From: Promethearchaeota archaeon
GTDB taxonomy: Archaea; Asgardarchaeota; Lokiarchaeia; Sigynarchaeales; SOKP01
Assembly (NCBI GenBank): GCA_016839635.1
Contig: JAEOTV010000266.1
Location: 1-47,472, forward strand
Reading direction: 5' to 3'
DNA length: 47,472 bases
In this document: piece by piece, positions 32,098 through 41,023 of the stretch
Position numbering within the stretch: position 1 is the first letter of the stretch
Layout of the letters: every line of letters starts with the position of its first letter
Position numbers and translations under genes: made by a program
The notes under the pieces: model-generated
What the model was told of the DNA's origin: nothing
What the model saw: the letters and a program-made list of their open reading frames with translations, nothing else
Databases searched by the model: none

Positions 32098-34227
32098 TCA
32101 AATTTCTCTTTCAATACGATTGGTTTTTTTTAACCCAGAATATGTAATATAACCAGAAATTCCAATAATTCCAATGATAATAATCATAGAAATCAATGAG
32201 ATATAATTCATTAATGGAACTGGTATTAATAAATTAAATAAAGAATCTTGGAATATAATTGTATTATTAGCATAATCTCTTGTAAAAATGAAATAAGAGT
32301 ATTTACCCGGCATTAACTTTTCGGTATCAACAGAAAATAGTTCTCTATTTTCATTAATACTATTTGATAATCTGTAGTATGTAAAATCTGTAAAATTATT
32401 TTTAGATAAATACACAAATACAGATTCAATCCCTGATTTATTATCATGAAGTTCAATATTGAATGTGGTTATAACTGAAGTCTTAGGATTCTTAGGGTTG
32501 AAATCTACTCCCAATAACTGTGGTTTATTATTATCAGGAAGTGTCGTAAAGTTGAAATAAGAGGGGATTAAATTATGTCCTGAGATAGTCACATTATATA
32601 ACTCATTTGCTTGTGCAGGAACACGAAACTTTGCTAAACCACTCTCATCCGCATATACAGTATGATATTTTCCATCCAAAGTTTTTAAGTGAACTCTAGC
32701 ATACGGCACAACTCTACCATTAATATCTTTAATCGTGATAGACACTAATTGACCTTCATAGATATCTTCGGTAAATTGATTTAATGCAGCTTTTGGCTTA
32801 TTAGTATAGATATCAAGTTCAGGATCGCCTAAAAGGCAATAAGTTAAAAGCTGTTTACGTTCGAAATCTAATTCTGTGGAACCAAAATCTTTCGTATAAT
32901 AATCACTATTCATATATGCTACTTTTGAATCATAAAGGGCTCTTCCTTGTTGGAATTTTTTATTGATATAGAACTCTTTCCAGAATAATTTCGCATTTCC
33001 ACGATTTAACATCTCGAGATCATAATCATCTTCAAAATACCATGTAACTCTTAATCCACCAATAACCCCTATCGCCCCACCATTATCTTTTTTTATTAAT
33101 ATTTCACCAACACTATTATCGCTATAATCATAGCTCGAAGTTGAACAAGCATCCAAATACACTAGAGAAGGCATATAATCATTTGAGCTAGTACTAGCAT
33201 CTACTGAACGATATCCCTCTATACTCGGATTTCTATAATAAGCAGTAGGAATGCCATGGCCTGCCATTAATACAGTAGAAAAACCATCATTAAAATAGTT
33301 ATCTAGATTTATCCGGGTAAGATTTCCTCCTTCTTCAACTAAATGGGTATAATTTACTTCATTTTTAACATAATTTTCGATAATATAAGATGTTAAACGG
33401 CTTTCATATTCTCCATCAGGATCAGAACCACTGGGATAATCAGATATTCCTCCCGCTAACAACATACTATTCATCCAATTACCGTTATTTGGTTTAGTCT
33501 CATATTTAAACGTCTTATTTACCATAATTTCAAGCTCATAAGCATCATTTGCTGGAAATCTCCCTACATAGACTTCTGGATCCCATGAAATTTCATCTAA
33601 ACCATAAGCATTATCATAGGGACTCTCTCCCCAGTTTCCATCACCATCACTGTTCCAAGTCCCATTAAGATCTGCATAATAGAAATCTGTTGGTTTATAT
33701 TGTTCTCCCCCAACTGTTTCGGTTCTCCCATCTCCCCATCTTGATACATCTGGATTATAGACTTTCCTAATCGGAAGTTCATTAACACCATCTCCTGCGT
33801 CCCCTGCTAAGAGAACCCATCTTATATTTTCCCTCTTATAATACCATTTAATCATGTTTCGAATTCTTTCTGCATCATCTATCCCCGGATATAACGAAAA
33901 GTTACTTAGAATGATAGTTTTTACACCTTTTTCATTTTTCCACTCCATTAGAGGGGTAACCGCATTAATAAAACTTTGATTATCTGGAGTGATAATTAAC
34001 ATCTCGACTTTGGGATCATACCAGGTATCATTTAATGAAGAATAATCAATATCTGGTAAAATAGACATATTAATTTTTAAATCCCCATTAGATATTAATG
34101 GATTTTCAGAGGAGTAATATTCTGGTGTATTTATTAAATTATATGATAAAATAATATTGATTAACGGAGAAAAAAATAAAAAAATGATAAACAAGTAGAT
34201 AAATTTTTTAGGAAAAAGTCTAACCAT
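32098..34227 (-). CDS. gingipain-like C25 family cysteine protease, secreted and membrane-anchored
   Basis: The 709-residue protein has a signal-anchor (LFIIFLFFSPLINIILSYN, residues 12-30). The C25 catalytic domain at about 70-460 contains VEMLIITPD, RWVLLAGDAGDG and VYVGRFPAND, then catalytic His324 in MAGHG and Cys361 in VYLDACSTSS. A carboxypeptidase-regulatory/Ig-like region follows (GQLVSITIKDINGRVVPYAR, then FNPKNPKTSV) and a C-terminal membrane helix near 675-695. This gives an extracellular domain held at the cell surface. Family members cleave after Arg or Lys. Clan CD proteases of this kind are recurrent in Lokiarchaeota. Confidence 0.9.
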   Translation of the reverse strand: MVRLFPKKFIYLFIIFLFFSPLINIILSYNLINTPEYYSSENPLISNGDLKINMSILPDIDYSSLNDTWYDPKVEMLIITPDNQSFINAVTPLMEWKNEKGVKTIILSNFSLYPGIDDAERIRNMIKWYYKRENIRWVLLAGDAGDGVNELPIRKVYNPDVSRWGDGRTETVGGEQYKPTDFYYADLNGTWNSDGDGNWGESPYDNAYGLDEISWDPEVYVGRFPANDAYELEIMVNKTFKYETKPNNGNWMNSMLLAGGISDYPSGSDPDGEYESRLTSYIIENYVKNEVNYTHLVEEGGNLTRINLDNYFNDGFSTVLMAGHGIPTAYYRNPSIEGYRSVDASTSSNDYMPSLVYLDACSTSSYDYSDNSVGEILIKKDNGGAIGVIGGLRVTWYFEDDYDLEMLNRGNAKLFWKEFYINKKFQQGRALYDSKVAYMNSDYYTKDFGSTELDFERKQLLTYCLLGDPELDIYTNKPKAALNQFTEDIYEGQLVSITIKDINGRVVPYARVHLKTLDGKYHTVYADESGLAKFRVPAQANELYNVTISGHNLIPSYFNFTTLPDNNKPQLLGVDFNPKNPKTSVITTFNIELHDNKSGIESVFVYLSKNNFTDFTYYRLSNSINENRELFSVDTEKLMPGKYSYFIFTRDYANNTIIFQDSLFNLLIPVPLMNYISLISMIIIIGIIGISGYITYSGLKKTNRIEREI

Positions 34228-34319
34228 TAATTATCAAGATACCCATTTATTAACAATATATATATTATAGGATATAAAGATTTAAAAATAAGAATCTAAT
34301 TGTTATAAAAAAAAGTTTT

Positions 34320-34544
34320 TTGTCTAATATGCTTCGATTTAATTTTTGTCCGCATTGCAATGAAAAAATTGTGTTTGAAATTGAAATGAAAGATATTAAT
34401 TCTAGCCAATATCCCGCTCCAGTGTATATATTATGTAAGTACTGCAATAAATTATCAACATTTTATGTGGACAGTTTCTTACGAGTATCTTATAAAGAAC
34501 TTGATAAAAAACCGGGAGCTATTAAGACGATAAAAACACAATAA
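34320..34544 (+). CDS. small zinc-ribbon protein
   Basis: The 74-residue product has CPHC near residues 9-12 and CKYC near 39-42, the spacing of a single zinc ribbon, with beta-hairpin-like segments KIVFEIEMKD and PAPVYIL between them. The start could be TTG 34320 or, three codons later, ATG 34329. It resembles small zinc-binding proteins abundant in archaea and has no assigned role. It is divergent from the C25 protease. Confidence 0.7.
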   Translation: MSNMLRFNFCPHCNEKIVFEIEMKDINSSQYPAPVYILCKYCNKLSTFYVDSFLRVSYKELDKKPGAIKTIKTQ

Positions 34545-34667
34545 CAGTTTTTATAGCTATTTTTTTTTAAAAAGCCTATATATTGATTAATTTAATAAAA
34601 AATACTACCTTAATTGTTCTTAGGAAACTAAATATATAGCAGTTAAAAACAATAAAATTAAATTAAT

Positions 34668-36269
34668 ATGAGTAATAAATTGGAAGATGTAAGTGGAATT
34701 GGAAAAGCAACAGCAGAAAGATTAAAAGAAGCCAAAATTGATTCCGTTGAAAAGCTTGCGAATTCTAAACCAGAAGATTTATTAAAGTTAAAAATAAAAG
34801 GTGTTGGACCGACAACAGCAGAGAAATATATTGCAAATGCTAAGAAAATGATAAAAGAAACAGAAAGTACAAAAAAACAATCTGATGTAGCAAAAGAAAA
34901 ACGTGAAGATAAAACTGATTTAAAATCTAAAGTAAAACCTAAATCAAAGCCAGTTTCAAAAGCAGAAGTTAGCAAACTAAAAGAATTGATAAAACAACAA
35001 GCAGAATGCAATATAGGGCTTGTAGGGCATGTAGATCATGGAATTTAATGAAGAACTCCTTCATAGTACATAAAGACAACCCTAGTAAAAGCCCTGACTG
35101 GAGATTGGACAGATAGGCACTCTGAAGAGCAAGAAAGAGGAATTTCAATAAAATTAGGGTATTCAAATGCGACAATTCTATATTGTCCAAAATGTGATGA
35201 ATATATAACATATCACCTAGCTGAACAAGCAAGAGAGAAAGGTAAATCACGATTTTTATGTCCTCACTGTAAAGAACAGTTAGAATTTAAGAGAAATATT
35301 TCATTTGTCGATGCTCCTGGCCATGAAATCTTAATGGCAACAATGCTAAGTGGAGCTTCATTAATGGATGGAGCATGTTTATTAATTGCTGCTGATGAGA
35401 AATGTCCTCAACCACAAACAAGAGAACACTTAGAAGCACTGCATATTGCAGGTATAAAAAACATAATTATCCTACAAAACAAAATTGATGCGATTTCACG
35501 AGAACAAGTAACTGAGAATTATCAACAAATAAAAGAATTTATTAAAGGTACTATTGCTGAAAATGCTCCCATTATTCCAATTTCAGCAGTATTTGGAGCA
35601 AATATGGGGCTAGTTTTGAAGGCGTTTGAAGAAATTATCCCTTCTCCTGACCTTAGTGAAGGACAGTTCCAATTTCTAATAGCTAGATCTTTTGATATTA
35701 ATCGTCCAGGTAAAGATATTGAGTCACTCAAGGGAGGAGTTATAGGTGGCTCTGTCTTAAAAGGGAAAATCAATGTTGGTGATCAAATTGAAATTCGACC
35801 TGGTTTACGAGTTAAAGATAATTATATTCCTTTAAAATCCACTATTGTAAGTATTAGTCAAGGAAACAACCTATTGGATAATGCTAAACCAGGAGGGCTT
35901 ATAGGTTTAGGGACAAAATTAGATCCAGCTTTAACTAAAGGTGATCACTTGATAGGTCATTTGGTTGGAAAACCAGAAACTTTACCAGATGTTCTTGATG
36001 AAGTAGAATTAAAAGTAACTCTTTTGGATCGAGTAATTGGTGTCGAACAGATGCTCAGGGTGCATTCACTTAAACATAATGAAAAATTATTATTGGTAGT
36101 AGGAACTGAAAAGACGGGAGGTACAGTAACAAAAATATTAAAAAATAGTGTAATTTTAAAATTAAATCCCCCTATATGTCCACCAGCAGATTTTATCTAC
36201 GCAATTTCCAGAATTATAAACAGACGTTATCGATTAATTGGATATGGGGAGACGATAAATAATAATTAA
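34668..36269 (+). CDS. eif2g: aIF2-gamma with N-terminal helix-hairpin-helix domain, interrupted by a 30-nt stop-containing insert
   Basis: The same frame runs through two parts. Residues 1-66 are a RadA-like HhH pair (VSGIGKATAERL, IKGVGPTTAEKY), a lysine-rich linker follows, and the G domain starts at ECNIGLVGHVDHG. After a 30-nt insert (35043-35072) it resumes KTTLVKALTGDWTDRHSEEQ with switch I RGISIKLGYSNA, a CPKC/CPHC zinc ribbon, DAPGHE and NKID, then domains II and III to LIGYGETINNN. aIF2-gamma is the GTPase that carries initiator Met-tRNA. Without the insert the length is about 520 residues, roughly 100 more than usual because of the HhH part. With it, the protein stops inside the P-loop. 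SelB is less likely given the zinc ribbon and switch sequence. Confidence 0.85.
35043..35072 (+). other. 30-nt insert in the aIF2-gamma P-loop codons
   Basis: The insert separates GGA (Gly of GHVDHG) from AAG ACA ACC (KTT). It begins ATTTAA, contains TAA, TGA and TAG in frame, and forms a 6-bp hairpin ATGAAG/CTTCAT (35048-35053 with 35059-35064). Boundaries are ambiguous by two bases because A residues flank both ends. Deleting 30 nt restores the P-loop exactly. Confidence 0.8.
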
Positions 36270-36301
36270 AAAAAGTGTTAAATAATTTCTAATTTTATCC
36301 A

Positions 36302-36634
36302 TTATGAGGAATAGGAAATAAATACTTCACGTATCTTCCCCCTTATTAGAGATATTGACGGATCTACACCTTCAAAAACTTTTTCCAAAGCTTGAATTAC
36401 TTCTGTTTCATTATGGGGGTTGTTTGATCTTGTTAAACTCTGTTTGGTTTCATATAATATCAGGGTATCGGAAACTTTAGCTAGAAAATGGAGTATGATC
36501 TCAGCAATTATATTAGTTGATAAATTATCATGATTTTTTATCTCTTTAATTTCATAAAAAATCTCATTCATTATTCTATTGTCATTTAAAAATCCAATAA
36601 AATCATCTATATTATCACAAAAGATAACAATCAA
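36302..36634 (-). CDS. hypothetical protein
   Basis: The 110-residue, mostly helical protein (FCDNIDDFIGFLNDNRIMNE, then ILHFLAKVSDTLILYETKQS) has no membrane segment and no motif I recognise. The ATG overlaps the stop of the upstream membrane-protein gene by four bases, so it is translated as part of that operon and may be its cytosolic partner. The N-terminal MIVIFCDNIDD is strand-like. Confidence 0.6.
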   Translation of the reverse strand: MIVIFCDNIDDFIGFLNDNRIMNEIFYEIKEIKNHDNLSTNIIAEIILHFLAKVSDTLILYETKQSLTRSNNPHNETEVIQALEKVFEGVDPSISLIRGKIREVFISYSS

Positions 36635-38337
36635 AGTGTGTTTCGCATTCTCTTATTATTTAAATAAAATATTACTCCAAAGAATACAATAACTCCATTT
36701 ATAAGACCAAATACTATTATCCAAAACGGAAAATGAGGATAATTTGTATAAATATAATTAATATCATTTACTGTACTAACACTTGACTCCTTTAAGAAAA
36801 TTTGATTATAATAGACTCTAATCGTATAATTCCCTCGCGGGACATTAAAAAGTATGATCTCTCCATGTTCATTAGTATTTCCTGGGGGTATCGGCTGAAT
36901 GCTATCACTAGACATATAAGTCCCATATACAGCTCCATAGTAAAAAACCTCTAATCTAGCACCAACTAAAGGCATTTTAATATTATCTGTGATAACAACT
37001 CTTAAAGTCTGATCCGTAATATATTTAATAATGCAAGGACAAGTTTCTCCTGGAACTAAATAAGGAAATTTTATTTCTATTCCTTCTCTTCCCATTACTG
37101 AACTATTCAGATAAAAATATAGAAAAACTCTTTCAAATTGCGAAGAACTTCTTAAAACTTGATCAGCAAAAACAGTAGATTCAAATATCGATAAATTTTT
37201 GATATAGATATGCCTTGGCCCGTCAATTAATGAGGGTAAATAGATTCTCTGACGAATCTCGCTCATAATGACTCTATCTATCGCCCAAGTCTTTTCAACC
37301 GGTTTGACGAATTTAAACGTGAATATGGAGGTAAAATTTAACAAAACGATACTACTATTGGCTAGAAAATGATCGGATAATAAAATATCAACCGATTTAT
37401 TTATATTTAAATGATCACCAATATTAACAATTATATCGTTTAACATAAGACTGTGGCCATCCAGTTTATTTTTATCTGGTAAATTCATTGTTAAGGCAAC
37501 ATCAATATTATCAACTTCCACATTATTCTCTAGTATAGTTTCACCATATTTTTTTCCAACCAAGTTAAATCCGTATTTAAATTTTATAGTAAAGTTTTGT
37601 TCTACATTCTTTATTAGTAAATCCTGTCTTGGATATTGAAATATATTCCAGGATTGAACATTTAAATCATATTCCCATATAAGATGCATTTTAAAATTGA
37701 AGACAGGACCCTTTCTAAAATAGCTTTTGTAATTAAATACAATAAATTTATTACTGTCAAAAGTATAATCAGTTTCTTCATTTAATTTAATAGTATCAGT
37801 TCCATTATTTACATAAAATTCCTGTAACCTACTTTGTCTTAAACGGGAAAGATAAATTAAATATCCTGTTTGTGGGTTATTGTAATCAACTGCTAAAGTT
37901 TCATTCAATTTTACAGTTATTATATTACTGTCTACTATATCTTCATTTAAGTTATCCTGTATTGCGGGGCTTATGGTTTCAATAAATATAAAATCTGTTC
38001 GAGAAATACTATATGCTCCTGAGTTATAATCCTCCCAAATTTGTGGATAAGTATTATTATAAATAAAGAAACCCATCTCTAAATCACTGAAATCTATATC
38101 ATTTACAGTTATATTTCCAAGAGAATGTTTCTCTTCAGAAAGTATAGGTGTAAAATCTTCTTTAATGATATCACTCATTATTGGTAAGGGTTCATGATTT
38201 GATAAGCCAGAATTAAATTCTTCATTCCCAAATATAATCGGAATTAAAAATAAAGATATAAACAAAATAATTAGATAACTCTTTATACAATAAATTTTTT
38301 TATTCCGATTTTTACAATGCATTTTAAATGTTTTCAT
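36631..38337 (-). CDS. secreted, membrane-anchored beta-rich protein
   Basis: The 568-residue protein has an N-terminal hydrophobic helix (YLIILFISLFLIPIIFG, residues about 22-38) and a long extracellular beta-rich region. A carboxypeptidase-regulatory-like Ig domain (MPLVGARLEVFYYGA, then GEIILFNVPRGNYTIRVYY) sits near 450-520, and a C-terminal membrane helix at about 533-556 is followed by a basic tail (NNKRMRN). The body (about 60-440) matches no family I know. It resembles other lokiarchaeal surface proteins built from a large ectodomain plus single anchor. Confidence 0.7.
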   Translation of the reverse strand: MKTFKMHCKNRNKKIYCIKSYLIILFISLFLIPIIFGNEEFNSGLSNHEPLPIMSDIIKEDFTPILSEEKHSLGNITVNDIDFSDLEMGFFIYNNTYPQIWEDYNSGAYSISRTDFIFIETISPAIQDNLNEDIVDSNIITVKLNETLAVDYNNPQTGYLIYLSRLRQSRLQEFYVNNGTDTIKLNEETDYTFDSNKFIVFNYKSYFRKGPVFNFKMHLIWEYDLNVQSWNIFQYPRQDLLIKNVEQNFTIKFKYGFNLVGKKYGETILENNVEVDNIDVALTMNLPDKNKLDGHSLMLNDIIVNIGDHLNINKSVDILLSDHFLANSSIVLLNFTSIFTFKFVKPVEKTWAIDRVIMSEIRQRIYLPSLIDGPRHIYIKNLSIFESTVFADQVLRSSSQFERVFLYFYLNSSVMGREGIEIKFPYLVPGETCPCIIKYITDQTLRVVITDNIKMPLVGARLEVFYYGAVYGTYMSSDSIQPIPPGNTNEHGEIILFNVPRGNYTIRVYYNQIFLKESSVSTVNDINYIYTNYPHFPFWIIVFGLINGVIVFFGVIFYLNNKRMRNTL

Positions 38338-38574
38338 AGTAAAGTATTTAGGACAGAAAATTAAAATAAATTAAATAATTTTTCTATAGATTTTATAACT
38401 TAACTAGTTTGCTTGATTATCGAATATTAAATCGGAATATTTATAATTCTAGAATTTATTTGGAATTTATTAGGTTTCAAATAAAGATAAGAATATTATA
38501 ATAATTCATTTTGAAAAATCAGATTATTGGATTTTAATGTTGAATCACTAAATATTTAAAACACAATGATTTAG

Positions 38575-39954
38575 ATGACCAATTCTCCAAATAAAATTAA
38601 ATTTCTAGAAGACTTAAATCGAGCTGTAGACGAGTTTATTGATCGATCTTTTACGCATGTCGTAATCATTTCACATAATGATGCTGATGGAATAAGCTGC
38701 CTTCATATAATCCAGAACTTATTATATAAAATCCATATAAATTACGATTATTTTATCTATAATAGATCAATTTCTTGGGAGAATTATTTACAAGGTATTC
38801 TCTCAAGCAGACAAATTGAAAAAAATGCTTTCATATTTACGGATGTAGGCTCTAATTTAAAAGAATTAGTGCCAATTATAAAAAATAGAAAAGAATTTTT
38901 TTTTATTCTTGATCACCATGAAGTAGAAGATGATATACAATTCGATGAATTACCTGAAAACTTATTTTTCATAAATCCAACTATTTATGGTTATGATGGT
39001 CTTGAACATATCGCGGGAGCTACTTTAACTTACATGTTTGCGAAAAAAGTAAATTCATCAGTAATAAAACAAGGATGGTTAGCAATTATAGGAATTGCTG
39101 GAGATTCATTAAAACCCATGGATAAATTACAATCATTTAACAGAGAAGTGTTTGAGGAATTAGTAGATGAAGAACTCATTGAAGATAAAGAAGGTTTGAT
39201 TTTATTTGGCAGCATGCATGAATCTGTAAAAAATGGATTAAAATATAGTATATTACCTTTTCTTAACAGTTTTGGAGGAGAGACAGATCAGAAAATCAAT
39301 TCATTTTTAAACCAACTCCAAATTGATCCAAGAAAAAAAGTTGTTGATTTAAGTGAATCTGAAATACAATTAATTCAAAATAAAGCTAGTATTAGTAGCC
39401 TTGGACACTACGCTCTATTACCTCATAAATCAGGAATATTGAATTATGCTTTTGAACACGCTCTTTTATTGAATATATTATGTTTTAAAAATATTAGCGC
39501 AGCAATATCTATAATTCAATTAAAATCTATTACTCGCTATGCAAAAAATATATATTCTGAGTATATTGAAAATCTATCTCGAAATTTAAGAACAATTACG
39601 AATGAAATACCTCAATTTGAAACTAAAAAAGCTCTATTTTTAGAAGTAAAAGGAAAAATACCCCCGAGTAACTGGTCAGATACAGCTAGTTTTAGTGCAG
39701 TTAATGAACTATTTGATCCACACAAAGTCTTGTTTTTAGGAGGTCTTGAGAAAAAATCAGACACAATTAAATTAAGTGTTCGATGCTCAAGAAAATATCT
39801 AGAAAAAAATAAGACAAATGGCATTAATAAAATTATAACTAATATAAAAAGAGAATTTGGAGGCGTAGGTGGAGGTCATAAATTAGCTGGAGGTATAAGA
39901 ATGTCAAAACCATCTTATAATCTTTTAAAAAAAAGAATAGATGAATTTATTTAA
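38575..39954 (+). CDS. DHH/DHHA1 phosphoesterase, archaeal RecJ/Cdc45-like
   Basis: The 459-residue protein has the DHH motifs in order: VVIISHNDADGISCLH (motif I), FIFTDVGSN (II), FFILDHHEVEDD (III) and GIAGDS (IV). The C-terminal DHHA1 nucleic-acid-binding signature is GGVGGGHKLAGGIRMSK. Archaeal RecJ-like proteins are single-strand exonucleases or GINS-associated Cdc45 relatives. All four metal motifs are intact, so nuclease activity is expected. It is probably co-transcribed with the DUF167 gene 25 bases downstream. Confidence 0.88.
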   Translation: MTNSPNKIKFLEDLNRAVDEFIDRSFTHVVIISHNDADGISCLHIIQNLLYKIHINYDYFIYNRSISWENYLQGILSSRQIEKNAFIFTDVGSNLKELVPIIKNRKEFFFILDHHEVEDDIQFDELPENLFFINPTIYGYDGLEHIAGATLTYMFAKKVNSSVIKQGWLAIIGIAGDSLKPMDKLQSFNREVFEELVDEELIEDKEGLILFGSMHESVKNGLKYSILPFLNSFGGETDQKINSFLNQLQIDPRKKVVDLSESEIQLIQNKASISSLGHYALLPHKSGILNYAFEHALLLNILCFKNISAAISIIQLKSITRYAKNIYSEYIENLSRNLRTITNEIPQFETKKALFLEVKGKIPPSNWSDTASFSAVNELFDPHKVLFLGGLEKKSDTIKLSVRCSRKYLEKNKTNGINKIITNIKREFGGVGGGHKLAGGIRMSKPSYNLLKKRIDEFI

Positions 39955-39979
39955 TTTATCACTGAAGTTTACTAAATAA

Positions 39980-40276
39980 ATGAAATTTATAGAAAAACAT
40001 TCAGACACTAATTATTTTATAAAATTGAATGTGAAAACTAATTGTAAAACCCAAAAAGTCATTATTAATGGCGATTTTTTAACTATTTTGCTCAAATCGA
40101 AGCCAATACAGAATAAAGCAAATAAGGAACTGATAAATTTATTTAAGATGAAATTTAAAATTCTATCTAATCAGATTCAAATAATTTCTGGTTCAAAAAG
40201 ATCTGATAAAATAGTTAGACTTAATTTTTTAGAAAGTATTAAAGAACAAGACATAATAAGAAAACTACTCGCTTGA
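39980..40276 (+). CDS. DUF167 (YggU/UPF0235) family protein
   Basis: The 98-residue protein has the family signature: IKLNVKTNCKTQKVIING, LKSKPIQNKANKELINLF and IQIISGSKRSDKIVRL. DUF167 proteins are small, widely distributed and of unclear function. The 25-base spacing from the DHH gene on the same strand suggests an operon. Confidence 0.9.
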   Translation: MKFIEKHSDTNYFIKLNVKTNCKTQKVIINGDFLTILLKSKPIQNKANKELINLFKMKFKILSNQIQIISGSKRSDKIVRLNFLESIKEQDIIRKLLA

Positions 40277-40277
40277 G

Positions 40278-40538
40278 TTAACTCCCAATTTTTTTCATCT
40301 TTCCACATTTTAAACATGTGATAAAATCTATTGCTTTCAAATTTAGACTATATCCCTCGGTCGTACATATATTGATCAAGCGAAAATGTCCAAGTTCAAG
40401 TTCTTTAATTCAATGTTTTCTCATTATTTCCATAGCGATTTTATTGGAAGGAATATCTCTTAAATTTCCATATTCTCTTTCGTTATCAAGTATGATTTGT
40501 GCTGGTGCATTATTAACTTGAGCTATTTGAAGTGCCAT
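40278..40538 (-). pseudogene. remnant of a duplicated TFS gene
   Basis: The frame from ATG 40538 to TAA 40278 is broken by TGA at 40410-40412. Its last 17 codons encode IDFITCLKCGKMKKIGS, nearly identical to the C-terminus of TFS next door (NHFIICLRCGKMKKIGS). Differences between the two copies are mostly at third codon positions (for example TTT/TTC, TTA/CTA, GGG/GGA, AGT/AGC), so both evolved as coding sequence before decay. The upstream part no longer aligns to TFS in one frame, although another frame gives ENIELKNLNLDIF. Selenocysteine at the TGA is unlikely because no family supports it. Confidence 0.55.
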
Positions 40539-40560
40539 TGATTAAAAGTTTTTATGCAAG

Positions 40561-40941
40561 TCAGCTTCCAATCTTTTTCATTTTTCCACATCGTAGACAG
40601 ATGATGAAGTGATTCACGATTTAAAACGACACATTTTAAATTGTCATTCCTTCATCAGCTCTACGTGTCTGTCTCGTTTCCAAATGTGCCTTATCATATC
40701 CACATCGAGGACATTTAAAATCTTTAATTGTACTTCTCAAATTTTCTTCTTTCCATTCCATAACATCCGATAAATTAGTAACTTCATTCCTTATAGAATG
40801 CTCTATTTTGGTAGTAAGTTTATATGCTTCAGATTTTTCCTCGATAAATGGTTTAATTGCTCCACACTTGCACTTAAATACTTTTTTTCCATCTGAGTTT
40901 GAAGGTAACATCATTCCTCCACATTCATCACAGAATTCCAT
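40561..40941 (-). CDS. tfs: transcription factor S (TFS/TFIIS-like), C-terminal zinc ribbon split by a 30-nt insert
   Basis: The N-terminal ribbon is EFCDECGGMMLPS with FKCKCGAIKPF. The linker helix leads to the C-terminal ribbon KCPRCGYDKAHLETRQTRRA, then DEGMT. TFS stimulates RNA cleavage by backtracked RNA polymerase through the conserved acidic pair (Asp-Glu in RRADEG), which is present. In-frame TAA codons at 40636 and 40621 interrupt the gene, after which HFIICLRCGKMKKIGS completes the ribbon and ends at TGA 40561. Removing 30 nt gives a protein of about 116 residues with exact family spacing (M-x-x-F-x-x-C-x-x-C). Confidence 0.85.
40612..40641 (-). other. 30-nt insert in the TFS zinc-ribbon codons
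   Basis: On the coding strand it begins ATTTAA and contains TAA twice in frame. Its arms ATTTAAAA (40634-40641) and TTTTAAAT (40619-40626) pair over 8 bp around a 7-nt loop. Flanking exon bases also pair, TGATGAAG (40650-40657) with CTTCATCA (40602-40609), so the junctions lie in an internal loop between two helices, as in bulge-helix-bulge introns. Exact boundaries are uncertain by several bases. Confidence 0.75.
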
Positions 40942-41023
40942 AAGCTAAAAAACCCAAACTGAAGATTTAAATTTAGTTTCCTTAAAAATAGTAAATTATT
41001 CTTCCCAAATATTTTTTTTGAAA

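Noticed and set aside
35040..35075. T4 gene 60-type programmed translational bypass in aIF2-gamma
   Set aside because: The take-off codon would be GGA, but no matching landing codon precedes AAG ACA ACC. The mechanism is not excluded but is not supported by codon pairing.
40410..40412. In-frame TGA as a possible selenocysteine codon
   Set aside because: Lokiarchaeota can encode selenocysteine, but the flanking sequence belongs to no known selenoprotein and the region is better explained as a decayed TFS copy.
40318..40521. Plus-strand 67-codon frame opposite the TFS remnant
   Set aside because: It is antisense to sequence with clear TFS-like codons on the minus strand and has no family features of its own.
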